Assembly: GCF_021390545.1 (NCBI RefSeq)
Contig: NZ_JAJUWR010000022.1
Span: 1 to 64,000 of the forward strand
Reading direction: 5' to 3'
Length of the DNA: 64,000 nt
Origin: Algoriphagus sp. AGSA1
GTDB lineage: Bacteria > Bacteroidota > Bacteroidia > Cytophagales > Cyclobacteriaceae
This document shows positions 17,614 through 26,653 of the stretch, one piece after another. Each line of letters opens with the position of its first letter. The stretch's first letter is position 1. The notes beneath the pieces are model-generated. The model was given only the letters and a program-made list of their open reading frames with translations. It had not been told where the DNA came from and did no database searches. The position numbers and the translations under genes were made by a program.

Positions 17614-20370
17614 CTAAAATTTCTTAGTTACTAATTTTAATGACTGTATTATAACTAAAGGCAGCAGACTTGTAACGATAATCAGCCCCCAAATACGGGG
17701 CTCCAGTTCCTGAAAGGATAATACATCTGAGACCGCGGGAATAAAATACGCAGCAATCAGGGTGACACCACAAAAGGCCAAAGCCATCCAGATATACTTG
17801 TTTCGCGTAACCTGATTATTCAACACATTTTCATGCGGATCCCTCATATTAAATACATGCAGTAATTGTGCAAAAGCCATACTGAAGAATGCCACATTAT
17901 TGGTGATTTCTTCAGACTGATCCCACACAAAGTATGCATAAAAATAAGCACCGGTAATACAGGCTGTCATGATCCCTCCGTATAATGCAATCTGCCACCA
18001 GTTTCCCTTATCCAAGATCGGCTCATTTGGATCTTTCGGCTTTTTATTCATAATCCCTGAATCGCCCGCTCCCACACCTAGAGCCAAAGCTGGGAAAACA
18101 TCGGATAACAAATTAAGAAACAGAAGCTGCAAGGGGAGTATGGGTAGAACAAACAAGGTAAAACTGATCAACGCAATGATCAGAATCTCACTCAGATGAT
18201 AGGATAATTGGTAAGTAATAAATTTGCGGATATTTCCGAAAACCACCCTTCCATGTTTAATGGCCTCTACTATAGAACCAAACGCATCATCTTTCAAAAC
18301 CATATCAGAGACTTCCTGGGCTACTTGCGTACCTCTCTTCCCCATCGCGATTCCAATATTGGCACGCTTCAGGGCAGGTGCATCGTTGATTCCATCACCT
18401 GTCATTCCTACTATTTCTCCCTGCTGCTGGAATAATTTGATCAGTTGAAGCTTTTGTGAAGGATCCACACGGGAGAACACACGGGTCTTGGCCACCATAG
18501 AATTGCTTTCTTTGGCTAGTTCCTCTTTCAGGTCAGTCCCAGCAAGGGCGTGGTCGGCATCATCATCCGAGTTAGAAAAATTGAGTTGTCTGGCAACATT
18601 TTTGGCTGTCCCGGCATGATCCCCAGTTACCATGAGTACTTTTATTCCGGCCTCATGACAAACAGAAATGGCTTCAGCTACTTCCTTGCGGGGAGGGTCA
18701 ATAAATCCTATCAAGCCTATAAAAACCAACTCACGCAAGAAATCCTCCGCTTCCTCTCCTTCCGGCAATGCCTCAATATTTTTATAGCCAAAAGCCAAAA
18801 CACGTAAACCCTCATCTGCCAGTTCATCATTTTTACTGTTCCAAAAGGCTTTATCTTCATTCGTCAGATCTTTTACCTCTCCTTGAAACAAAACCTGAGA
18901 GGAACGGTCTAGAATAGCATGGGCGGCTCCTTTTCCCGCTACATAAAATCCATCTCCATCCGCATTGACGCTTCCCATCACCATAGCCTCTGAATCGAAT
19001 GGGTCATGGAGTTTGCGTTTTAATCTCCTGCACTCATTGTAAAAATCCTGATCATATTTTTGCGCAAACTCAAGTAATGCTACTTCCAATGGGTCTCCTT
19101 TGTCTTTTGCTCCTTCCTTCTCCTCATCATTGTCTTTAGATTTTGCCTGATCTTCAGATGTTGCATCATCCGCCCCTAAAGTGGCGTCATTGGCCAAAAC
19201 GGAGATTTTTCTGAAATGATTGAAATTCTCATTCTCATCAAGCCTTTCTTGCTCTTTTAGAACAGGCCTGCCTTTATTGTCCCAATCCACTTCCTTCCGA
19301 AGATCATTCGGAAAAAAAAGGGTGCTCACCGTTAACTCGTTCTTGGTTAATGTCCCGGTTTTATCAGTAAAGATGACGGTGGTTTCCCCAAGGGTTTCCA
19401 CTGCTTCCATCTTCTTGACGATCACATTTTTCTTTGCCAGATGCAGCATACCCCTGGCCAGTGCGATACTGGCGACAATGGGGAGTCCCTCCGGAATGGC
19501 GGCAATAATCCAAGCTATGGATGTCTGGACTAGTTGATAGATTTCCTCACCTGCTATCCAGCCGACTAAAAAAAACGCAGTTGCCAGACCCAGCGTCATA
19601 AAAATCAGCGCTTTGGTAAGCTTGCCCAATTTTCGGTTCAGGGGGATCTTATCTTTTTCCTCTTCACCGACCATCGCTGAAATACTTCCCAATTCAGTTT
19701 TCATGGCAGTACCAAAAACCACTGCTTTGCCGGTTCCGCCTGTGACTGCCGTGCCTTTGTAGAGAATATTGGTCCGGTCCGCTACCGGTTTATCCCCTTC
19801 AAGTGCTTCTATGGATTTATGTACAGGTACAGATTCTCCAGTGAGCGGGGACTCGTCCACATTCAGTTCGGTGGCCTCTAGAATTCTAGCGTCTGCCGGT
19901 ATAAGGTCTCCTGCCTCTAGCACTAGTATATCTCCGGGAACCAGCTCTTCTGCATCGATGGTAGAGTTGTTACCATTTCGTAACACCTTGGATTTTATTT
20001 TATCCATCTTTTTTAAAGCCTCCATGGATTTCTGGGCTTTGAACTCCATCCAAAAACCAATGATCGCGTTCAGAAGAAGTACTATCAGAATAGCTGTACC
20101 CTCGGCGGTATCTCCAAAAATAAACGCAAGCACAGCCGCAGCCGTAAGCAGATAAACAATGGGGTTATTAAGCTGAGAAAGAAGGATTTGCCATATCCCC
20201 CGCTTTTTTTGCTCTTTAAGAATATTAGATCCATATTTTTCACTCCTCTCAGTTACTTCCTTATCAGAAAGGCCACGGTTAGGATCCACGGATATTGCTT
20301 CAGCTACTTCTTTACCAGATTTTTTATAGGCATCTTTAACGATTGCTTTTGGCTCTTCTGAAATATCCAT
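17614..20370 (-). CDS. P-type cation-transporting ATPase (P2A-like)
   Basis: Membrane ATPase, 918 residues. It has a cation ATPase N-terminal domain, TGES at about 177, phosphorylation site DKTGTLT (D336), KGAAHAILDRSS in the nucleotide domain, TGDGINDAPALKRANIG at the hinge and around ten membrane helices. M4 has PEGLP, M5 has SYHLSE (Glu kept, Asn replaced by His) and M6 has NLLSDV, so its cation site differs from SERCA and from the second ATPase at 8854-11985. Ca2+, Na+/K+ or H+ are all possible. A short acidic insert precedes GDPLEVALLEF, much smaller than in the sister pump. It lies between the GH65 gene and pfkB, echoing the CtpF pump of the mycobacterial DosR regulon. Confidence 0.9.
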   Translation of the reverse strand: MDISEEPKAIVKDAYKKSGKEVAEAISVDPNRGLSDKEVTERSEKYGSNILKEQKKRGIWQILLSQLNNPIVYLLTAAAVLAFIFGDTAEGTAILIVLLLNAIIGFWMEFKAQKSMEALKKMDKIKSKVLRNGNNSTIDAEELVPGDILVLEAGDLIPADARILEATELNVDESPLTGESVPVHKSIEALEGDKPVADRTNILYKGTAVTGGTGKAVVFGTAMKTELGSISAMVGEEEKDKIPLNRKLGKLTKALIFMTLGLATAFFLVGWIAGEEIYQLVQTSIAWIIAAIPEGLPIVASIALARGMLHLAKKNVIVKKMEAVETLGETTVIFTDKTGTLTKNELTVSTLFFPNDLRKEVDWDNKGRPVLKEQERLDENENFNHFRKISVLANDATLGADDATSEDQAKSKDNDEEKEGAKDKGDPLEVALLEFAQKYDQDFYNECRRLKRKLHDPFDSEAMVMGSVNADGDGFYVAGKGAAHAILDRSSQVLFQGEVKDLTNEDKAFWNSKNDELADEGLRVLAFGYKNIEALPEGEEAEDFLRELVFIGLIGFIDPPRKEVAEAISVCHEAGIKVLMVTGDHAGTAKNVARQLNFSNSDDDADHALAGTDLKEELAKESNSMVAKTRVFSRVDPSQKLQLIKLFQQQGEIVGMTGDGINDAPALKRANIGIAMGKRGTQVAQEVSDMVLKDDAFGSIVEAIKHGRVVFGNIRKFITYQLSYHLSEILIIALISFTLFVLPILPLQLLFLNLLSDVFPALALGVGAGDSGIMNKKPKDPNEPILDKGNWWQIALYGGIMTACITGAYFYAYFVWDQSEEITNNVAFFSMAFAQLLHVFNMRDPHENVLNNQVTRNKYIWMALAFCGVTLIAAYFIPAVSDVLSFQELEPRIWGLIIVTSLLPLVIIQSLKLVTKKF

Positions 20371-20503
20371 ATAAGGTCTGGTTTGGGATTCCCATTTCTA
20401 CTTAATGTCTAATGAGGGATAGTTGATTCAAAAATCAGGTCATAGCTAATCAACAGCTGGAAAAACTCCTGAAAATCAACTATTCTTTGCTTTCACCTCA
20501 ATC

Positions 20504-22897
20504 TCAGGCAAGAGAAAATTCCCTTGGGATTCCCTTGTGGAACTCACAGATATCATTTACAACACCGATTTTTAGTTTATCCTTATGTCCTTCTTCAAAA
20601 ACAATTTTCAGATTTCTTCCTGAAATAGAGACCAATACCCAATGGCTCCGGAAGTTCACTTTCAATGACATCTCCTTGATATGGTCAAGCTTGTGAGGGT
20701 TGATCCAAAGTGTTTCCTCCCCCACTTCCAGCCCCAAGAATCCCCGTTGGACCAGATCAAGTGAACCTGCCATCGCTCCAAGATGAATTCCCTCTGCCGT
20801 GGTACCGCCCTGTATATCTTCAAAGTCACTCACTAGGACCTTTTCAAAATTCTGCCAAGACTGAAGCTGATTATACTTTAAAAGAATCCATGAAAAGACA
20901 ACCCTGCTAAGCGTAGAACCATGAGAGGTTCGTTTTCTATAGTATTCGATGTTTTTCACAATTACATCTTCATTCACTTCATGACCAAGCTTCTTAAAAA
21001 TCAAATGGAGCTCATCCACTGAAAACAAGTAAAAAAGCATAAGCACATCAGCTTGTTTGCTTGCTTTGTAGTTATTTGGATCTTTGTTTTCATTTTCTAA
21101 AACACGGTCCAGTCGGTGGATATCATCATATTTCTCCCGGTATTCATCCCAAGGAAACTCATCTAGCTTTTCATAGCCCTCAAATTGGTTGATAATACCC
21201 TCTTTAATAAAAGGAACATACATTTTGTGACTGATTTCCTTCCATAGTAGTATTTCCATATCATTGATCTCCAATAACTGAAGCAATTCCTCCTTGCGTC
21301 GAGTATCGATAATCTCAAGGATCTCCAATGCCTTTTGCATCACCCAGGCAGTCATCACATTGGTATAGGCATTGTTTTTCAATCCAGGTTCCTCTGATCC
21401 TGGATAGGCAGTATGATATTCATCGGGCCCTACTATTCCGTGGATTTCATAGCGGTCCTCCTCCGCATTATATATGACCATACTTGCCCAGAATGCCGCA
21501 ATACTCAAAAACATTTCAGCCCCGAAAAAAGACAGAAACTTTCGATCTCCCGTAGTCAGAAAATAATTCCAAATGTTATACGCTATAGCTGAATTTACAT
21601 GTCGCTGCAGATAAGTGTTATCTGCAATCCATCTACCCGATTCTGGATTAAGGTGTAGAACCTGGCTTTCAGACCTGCCATTGCTACCACTTTGCCAGGG
21701 AAACATTGCCCCTCTTTTCCCCTCCTCCTTAGCGGCATACCGTGCCTCATCTATCCGGTGGTATCGATACATTAACAAACTCCGGGTAATCTCGGGAAAG
21801 CGGAGATTGAGAAATGGGAAAACAAACAATTCATCCCAAAAGATGTGCCCCCGGTAAGCTTCGCCATGAAGCCCTCTGGCAGGAACCCCCACATCTACCC
21901 CGATAACATTGGGAGACACAGTCTGAAGGATATGGAAGGTATGAAGACGCAACAAAAGCTGGTTTTTATCATCATCCACCAACTTTATATCAGCCCGATG
22001 CCATAGGGTTTCAAATGCCAAGGTATGTTCACGTAACATCTCCGCAAAAGAACCTGCCCGTCTTACACTTTTACATGCTTCCTGCATGGGTTCGCTGATC
22101 GCAACATCCCGGGACGTATAGATAGCTACGGTTTTTTCCACTGCATATTCATTTCCCTCCTTGACTTCCGTAGAAAAAACCTGACTGATACGGCCTTCAT
22201 CCTGATGTGTTTCAATATCAGCTGGGAGCGGTTTCCCTTTATGAAGTATAACGGCACTTGCAGCTTGCGCCATGGTGATCTTGGATTGCTTGGTCTGGAC
22301 AGATAGCTGAATGATTTGATCCTGGCTCAGATCTGTCCTATGAGAAACCAAGTGGTGACTTTCCAAGTCTCTGTACCTTGCCACATTGTCATTGATCACA
22401 TTTCCATCCAATGCTGAAAGGAATTCGACTTTCCCGCTCCAATTTTCAGGCCTGAAGATCCATTGCAGACCCACCATATGCTTCTTGTGCATACTTACCA
22501 ACCGACAACTATGGATATGGGTTTTTCTGCCTTCCGCATCTTCTACCCGAAAATTTCGTTCTAAAACCCCCTTCTTCATATTAAGTGTCTGGCGGTATTC
22601 CAGCACCTTGAATCTTTCCAGATCCAGCCATTCTCCATCTGTGGGTCTGAAATTTAGACAAAGCCAATTGGGGAAGTTGACAAAATCCTCATTTTCTATA
22701 GTCCTTCCTGAAATTTCTGTTTTGGCCCTGTTGAATCCTCCTGCCAAGTAAGTCCCAGGATAATTATACTCCGTGTTGCCGCTCTCCTCTGCGGCACCCC
22801 TGGTAGCAATGTATCCATTGCCCAAAGTGCAGATAGCTTCTCTATGATTTTGTTCTTTTGGATTCCAGTTTTTATATACTATGCTGAATTTTTTCAT
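20504..22897 (-). CDS. glycoside hydrolase family 65 disaccharide phosphorylase (trehalose phosphorylase-like)
   Basis: GH65 enzyme, 797 residues, with the N-terminal beta-sandwich, (alpha/alpha)6 catalytic barrel (GLHGEAYRGHIFWDELFVFPF) and C-terminal cap. The catalytic acid is Glu493 in GPDEYH; GH65 phosphorylases split an alpha-glucoside with phosphate to give beta-glucose 1-phosphate. The adjacent beta-phosphoglucomutase-like gene would turn that into glucose 6-phosphate, and the neighbouring trehalose phosphatase points to trehalose as substrate, but kojibiose or maltose phosphorylase cannot be excluded. No signal peptide, so cytoplasmic. It is third in the order HAD-OtsB-GH65, the same order as the domains of fused mycobacterial OtsB1 (Rv2006). 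Confidence 0.9.
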   Translation of the reverse strand: MKKFSIVYKNWNPKEQNHREAICTLGNGYIATRGAAEESGNTEYNYPGTYLAGGFNRAKTEISGRTIENEDFVNFPNWLCLNFRPTDGEWLDLERFKVLEYRQTLNMKKGVLERNFRVEDAEGRKTHIHSCRLVSMHKKHMVGLQWIFRPENWSGKVEFLSALDGNVINDNVARYRDLESHHLVSHRTDLSQDQIIQLSVQTKQSKITMAQAASAVILHKGKPLPADIETHQDEGRISQVFSTEVKEGNEYAVEKTVAIYTSRDVAISEPMQEACKSVRRAGSFAEMLREHTLAFETLWHRADIKLVDDDKNQLLLRLHTFHILQTVSPNVIGVDVGVPARGLHGEAYRGHIFWDELFVFPFLNLRFPEITRSLLMYRYHRIDEARYAAKEEGKRGAMFPWQSGSNGRSESQVLHLNPESGRWIADNTYLQRHVNSAIAYNIWNYFLTTGDRKFLSFFGAEMFLSIAAFWASMVIYNAEEDRYEIHGIVGPDEYHTAYPGSEEPGLKNNAYTNVMTAWVMQKALEILEIIDTRRKEELLQLLEINDMEILLWKEISHKMYVPFIKEGIINQFEGYEKLDEFPWDEYREKYDDIHRLDRVLENENKDPNNYKASKQADVLMLFYLFSVDELHLIFKKLGHEVNEDVIVKNIEYYRKRTSHGSTLSRVVFSWILLKYNQLQSWQNFEKVLVSDFEDIQGGTTAEGIHLGAMAGSLDLVQRGFLGLEVGEETLWINPHKLDHIKEMSLKVNFRSHWVLVSISGRNLKIVFEEGHKDKLKIGVVNDICEFHKGIPREFSLA

Positions 22898-22995
22898 GTG
22901 TATCCTGAAATGGTTTAGCAGTTATTGAAACAGAAAAATCTATTGAACACCACCTGGGATCCGACTATAGATTTAATTTATAAAATGTATTTATT

Positions 22996-23820
22996 TCATT
23001 TTTCTCTGTTCATCAATTTTTTTAATTCTTTTAAAAACAGATTGACATCTTCCACATTTCCCAAACTGTAGGACGCCGCAGTCTCTGTCTCATGAGATCC
23101 TACTATAATTCCAATGCCCCTACCCTGAATTGCCTGAAAAGCATCTTCATCCGTAATATCATCTCCTATGAAAACCGGGAACAGCTGATCAGTTTCAGAT
23201 CTTAATTCTTCCAACAGCCACAAAAGAGCCTTCCCCTTGTGCCAATCCAAATCAGGTTTTAGCTCTCGAATTTTCTTCCCCTTCCCTTTTTTTAGTTTTG
23301 GCTGTTTTTCAATTTCTTTGGAGACAGCAGTTTTTACTTGCTGTACGAACTCTTTGTCAACATTTCTATAATGCACTGCTATGGCATATTTTTTACGCTC
23401 CACCTGCACCCCTGATACGTTTGTCAAACTTTCTTTTAGATTACGCTCTGCTTCATCCAGAACAGGTAATATTTCCTGACCTTGTTCATGTTGCTTCTGC
23501 ATGCCATTTGGCCCTGAAATATCAAAACCATGGCTCCCTGCATAGATCAATTTTGGGATGCCGATCATGGATTCCACATTTTCCCGGTCACGTCCACTAA
23601 TAAGTGCTATGGTAATGTCAGCAGCCAAATCTTTCAAGACCTCTTTGGTTTCAGATGATAGGACTGCATCTTCAGGATTAGGGACAATGGGAGTCAGGGT
23701 ACCATCATAGTCTAAAAAAAGCATAGGTCTTTTCCCATCAAGCTTTTTAGCTATTTCATGAAAATTTTCCAATGCATCCGGAAGCTCTATGTACGGTTTG
23801 GTGTCCAGTAGTTCTTTCAT
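22996..23820 (-). CDS. otsB: trehalose-6-phosphate phosphatase
   Basis: HAD-superfamily (type IIB cap) trehalose-6-phosphatase, 274 residues. It has the catalytic Asp pair in FLDYDGTLTPI (D37, D39), ALISGRD (motif II), Lys-bearing segment KGKALLWLL and motif IV GDDITDEDAF. It would dephosphorylate trehalose 6-phosphate to trehalose. No trehalose-6-phosphate synthase gene is in the window. Its ATG overlaps the stop of the upstream HAD gene (ATGA, 23817-23820), so the two are translationally coupled. The GH65 phosphorylase follows after 98 bp. Confidence 0.92.
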   Translation of the reverse strand: MKELLDTKPYIELPDALENFHEIAKKLDGKRPMLFLDYDGTLTPIVPNPEDAVLSSETKEVLKDLAADITIALISGRDRENVESMIGIPKLIYAGSHGFDISGPNGMQKQHEQGQEILPVLDEAERNLKESLTNVSGVQVERKKYAIAVHYRNVDKEFVQQVKTAVSKEIEKQPKLKKGKGKKIRELKPDLDWHKGKALLWLLEELRSETDQLFPVFIGDDITDEDAFQAIQGRGIGIIVGSHETETAASYSLGNVEDVNLFLKELKKLMNREK

Positions 23821-24545
23821 AGTTTTAGCTCAGTAAGTTCTTTCACAATCCTATCTGCACCTGCATCTACCTGCTCTCTCTCTTCTCCATTTCTTGCCAC
23901 GCCCACCACTTGGGCAAATCCGCCTTTCTTACCAGCTGATATGCCGGCAATAGAATCTTCCAGGATCATTGCTTCTTGGGGTGTCACATTGAGGATTTCG
24001 CAGGCTTTAAGAAAAATATCGGGTTCGGGTTTTCCCTTGGTCCCCTCCTCACTTAGGGTTTGTCCATCTACTCTGGCGTCAAACAATTCTGAGAGCCCTG
24101 CAGATTCAATAATGTATTTGCAATTCCGGCTGGAGGAAATAATTGCCAATTTAATCCCTGCCTTACTCCATTTTTCCAGCATCTCCAAGGCATCATCATA
24201 GACGTGTGCCCCTTTGGTCTCAACCAGCTCCCGGAAAATCACATTTTTGCGATTCCCCAAACCATAGACAGTCTCTTCGTCGATGCTGTCTTCATAATGT
24301 CCTTCAGGAATTTCTATTTGCCTTGAGGCTAAAAAATTACGCACACCGTCAAATCTTGGTATGCCGTCAATGTATTGTTTATAGTCCTTATTGATCACCA
24401 AAGGCTGAAAGTTATTTTCATCTCTTTCTTTTAAAAATCCATCAAACATCTGCTTCCATGCCTCCGCATGTAACATGGCCGTCTGTGTGACTACACCGTC
24501 CATATCCAATATAATTGCTTTGTAATTATTCTTCGTTTCTGACAT
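23817..24545 (-). CDS. HAD-family beta-phosphoglucomutase-like hydrolase
   Basis: HAD superfamily subfamily IA protein, 242 residues. Motif I is ILDMDGVVTQT (D14, D16), followed by the helical cap, motif II IISSSRN, and motif III-IV KPEPDIFLKACEILNV and LEDSIAGISAGK. The PGM-like beta-phosphoglucomutases have this layout and interconvert beta-glucose 1-phosphate and glucose 6-phosphate. The cap (DGIPRFDGVRNFLASR) resembles that of the N-terminal HAD domain of mycobacterial OtsB1. A simple phosphatase is the alternative. It overlaps otsB by four bases and follows fbaB by 109 bp. Confidence 0.88.
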   Translation of the reverse strand: MSETKNNYKAIILDMDGVVTQTAMLHAEAWKQMFDGFLKERDENNFQPLVINKDYKQYIDGIPRFDGVRNFLASRQIEIPEGHYEDSIDEETVYGLGNRKNVIFRELVETKGAHVYDDALEMLEKWSKAGIKLAIISSSRNCKYIIESAGLSELFDARVDGQTLSEEGTKGKPEPDIFLKACEILNVTPQEAMILEDSIAGISAGKKGGFAQVVGVARNGEEREQVDAGADRIVKELTELKL

Positions 24546-24654
24546 AATTCTTTGCCTGCTTTTATTAAGTGAGTGACAGTTGGGTCATGTATGGTTATAC
24601 CTGTAACCCTGATGCAACAGGTGTCTCAATTAATTTTAGCGCATTCCAGCAAGC

Positions 24655-25710
24655 CTAAGCAATCCCGATCTCCGGATTGAGATAAATATCCTGAACTTGA
24701 TTCAGCAATTCAACCCCTTCCTTCATAGGTCTTTGAAATGCCTTTCTGCCCATGATCAGCCCCATTCCTCCTGCACGTTTATTAATCACTGCCGTTTTGA
24801 TAGCCTCTTTGCTATCTCCCTCACCTATAGATGCGCCTCCAGAATTGATCAACCCAATTTTTCCCATATAACAGTTTGCTACTTGATAGCGGCATAAGTC
24901 TATGGGATGCCCACTGCTGAGTTTGTCATACATTGCCGGATCTGATTTACCAAAACCAACCGTAGTAAATCCCCCATTATTGGTCGGCAATTTTTGTTTG
25001 ATTATATCCGCCTGGATCGTTACTCCCAGATGATTAGCTTGCCCTGTAAGATCAGCAGCTGTCTCATAGTTGGTTCCGTCTTTTTCAAAAGCTTCATTTC
25101 TGGTATAGCACCACAAAATGGTGGCCATGCCCAATTCGTGCGCACGCTCAAAAGCTGATGATACTTCAATAATCTGCCTATTAGACTCTTCAGCCCCAAA
25201 ATAGACGGTTGCTCCCACAGCAGCCGCTCCCAAATTCCAGGCCTCATCCACTGATCCAAACATGATTTGATTGTGCTTATTGGGAAATGTTAGCAACTCA
25301 TTGTGGTTTAGTTTGGCTATAAAGGGGATCTTATGGGCATACTTCCGGGAGAGAATGGCCAAGGAACCCATCGTGGTAGCCACGGCATTACACCCTGCTT
25401 CTATGGCAAGTTTGATGATATTCTCCGGATCAAAGAAGATGGGATTTGGGGCAAAAGCACTTCCTGCTGAGTGCTCTATCCCCTGATCTACAGGAAGAAT
25501 GGACAGATACCCCGTCCCTCCCAATCTCCCGCTACCGAACAGCAAATTTAAATTTCGGAGCACCTGGCAATTTCTATTGCTATATAAGAAAACCTGATCT
25601 ACAAAGTTTTCTGAAGGCAACTGCAAAAGGTTTTTACCAATGGTTTTACATTCATGGCCAAGTAGGTATTCAAGCTCTTCTCCTAGCATTTCAGCAAGTT
25701 TAGTATTCAT
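24655..25710 (-). CDS. fbaB: fructose-bisphosphate aldolase, class I (FbaB/DhnA type)
   Basis: Schiff-base aldolase, 351 residues, cleaving or forming fructose 1,6-bisphosphate. It follows E. coli FbaB (350 residues) along its whole length: GRLGGTGYLSILPVDQGIEHSAG, IEAGCNAVATT, KLNHNE, GATVYFGAEES, ADLTGQANHLG, the Schiff-base lysine region ADIIKQKLP and C-terminal INKRAGGMGLIMGRKAF. E. coli uses FbaB mainly in gluconeogenic growth, which fits with ppsA in the same island. It is the first gene of the minus-strand run; its upstream region holds a perfect 8-bp palindrome and a small inverted-repeat element. Confidence 0.95.
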   Translation of the reverse strand: MNTKLAEMLGEELEYLLGHECKTIGKNLLQLPSENFVDQVFLYSNRNCQVLRNLNLLFGSGRLGGTGYLSILPVDQGIEHSAGSAFAPNPIFFDPENIIKLAIEAGCNAVATTMGSLAILSRKYAHKIPFIAKLNHNELLTFPNKHNQIMFGSVDEAWNLGAAAVGATVYFGAEESNRQIIEVSSAFERAHELGMATILWCYTRNEAFEKDGTNYETAADLTGQANHLGVTIQADIIKQKLPTNNGGFTTVGFGKSDPAMYDKLSSGHPIDLCRYQVANCYMGKIGLINSGGASIGEGDSKEAIKTAVINKRAGGMGLIMGRKAFQRPMKEGVELLNQVQDIYLNPEIGIA

Positions 25711-25740
25711 ATTAGTGTAGGTTAGGTTTAGTAAAGAGAA

Positions 25741-25757
25741 ATCCCATTTAATGGGAT
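25741..25757. promoter_or_regulatory. palindrome upstream of fbaB
   Basis: The sequence ATCCCATT-T-AATGGGAT is a perfect inverted repeat 30 bp upstream of the fbaB start codon. Its place and symmetry suit an operator or a 5'-leader hairpin. I know no regulator for this motif; the role is inferred. Confidence 0.4.
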
Positions 25758-25780
25758 CGATCCTAAAGACTAGTTAGTGT

Positions 25781-25865
25781 ATGCTGAAAAACATGGGCAA
25801 TCGATTAAAAGCTATCACCTGAATGAGATTGATCCATTTGTCATGCGAGCGGTTTTTTCAGCTAG
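25781..25865 (-). mobile_element. MITE-like element, diverged copy
   Basis: Read on the minus strand, this stretch starts GCTGAAAAAACCGCTCGCATGA, contains AGCTTTTAATCGATTGC and ends GTTTTTCAGC. The element at 37362-37452 has the same landmarks in the same order (GCTAAAAAACGCTCGTATGA, AGCTTTTAATCGGTTGC, GTTTTTCAGC). The ends are inverted repeats. It is the more degenerate copy, and I see no clear target duplication around it. Confidence 0.55.
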
Positions 25866-26290
25866 TCGTAAGCAATAACATTACTTCTATCATAGACCAG
25901 ATACACTCCAGCGAGGCTGCTCTTAATTAAGATGCAGACTACCTGGTTTATTTTCAACTCACAATTAGAGTTCCAATTGACACTATCCACAAAAGCTGCG
26001 TGGTATCCCATTCTATTCTTCATGAAAACCAGCAATATTCACTTGGGGATAGTTTATGATCTCAGCTATTTGAAAGCTATATGTTGTTAAACACTTACAA
26101 AATGTAGTTTTCTCACCACACCCTCTTCCTAAAAATTGTCTTCATCTGTTTATGATTGTTTTAAAATGGTCACATGCCCGCCTGTCGTCCGACAGGGAAT
26201 CCCTGACTGAATCCTGTAGGTAGGCTCGATTTCATAAGCTAAAGTCTATCTGGCGACATCCCCAAATACAAAATGACTAGAGTTGAATAG
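25866..26290. other. gene-free spacer upstream of fbaB
   Basis: I see no gene in this stretch. It holds a partial copy of the dispersed repeat listed separately (26140-26240); the remainder is AT-rich with short scattered inverted repeats and stops in all frames. Confidence 0.5.
26140..26240. repeat. dispersed intergenic repeat, partial copy 2
   Basis: This copy shares CTTCATCTGTTTATGATTG and the following T-rich stretch with 61279 onward, then has its own GC-rich palindrome (CCTGTCGTCCGACAGG) and the terminal TCGATTTCATAA. The central block with the TCCGCC hairpin is largely missing, so it is a deletion derivative. Confidence 0.6.
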
Positions 26291-26626
26291 CTATAGGATC
26301 ATGGGCATTAGAGCAAATAATTCTTTTTCTTTGCCTCCACATGCTTTGCAGTTACCTTCTGCCAAAATGTTCAACTCTTCTATATTCAGCTTCTTCAATT
26401 AATCCAAATTAGCCTTTGCCAGCTTCACGACATTATTCCAGGCTTTGCATTTGTAATGGGGATGAAAATGAGAATTCTCCTGTAAAGCGTGCTTGTCAAA
26501 AATGTAACTTACGGCGCCTTTACAGTCTATCAACTTACAGAGAATGTTTTTGTCTGAAAAAGTCTGAAGTATGCGGTACAGACTCATACTGTCAATTTTG
26601 TCTTTGAACAGAACGATACTTGTCAA
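26291..26626 (-). pseudogene. truncated Fur/Zur-family repressor
   Basis: The translation from 26626 reads KDKIDSMSLYRILQTFSDK, then CKLIDCKGAVSYIF and HFHPHYKCKAWNNVV. This is the pattern of Fur-family proteins from the end of the winged helix into the dimerisation domain (xxVTLYRTLxxFEEKG, HxHFxCxxCG). The recognition-helix N-terminus, about 50-60 residues, is missing. The first zinc CxxC is broken (CKAW). A TAA at 26399-26401 interrupts the frame, yet the same frame goes on with LNILAEGNCKACGG, which matches the usual C-terminal EGxCxxC. The start would be TTG inside a 31-bp palindrome. With N-terminal loss, a lost Cys and an internal stop, I call it a dead gene. Confidence 0.75.
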
Positions 26627-26653
26627 TTAATACAATTTTATTGCATTAATTGA
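26623..26653. promoter_or_regulatory. 31-bp palindrome with Zur-like core
   Basis: The arms TCAATTAAT and ATTAATTGA are perfectly complementary. They enclose TACAAT-TTT-ATTGCA at 26631-26645, which fits the TGCAAY-N3-RTTGCA pattern also found at 38282, 38314 and 41275 next to the likely zinc-uptake genes. It touches the 5' end of the Fur-family pseudogene, so it may be the old autoregulatory operator of that gene. Confidence 0.55.
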
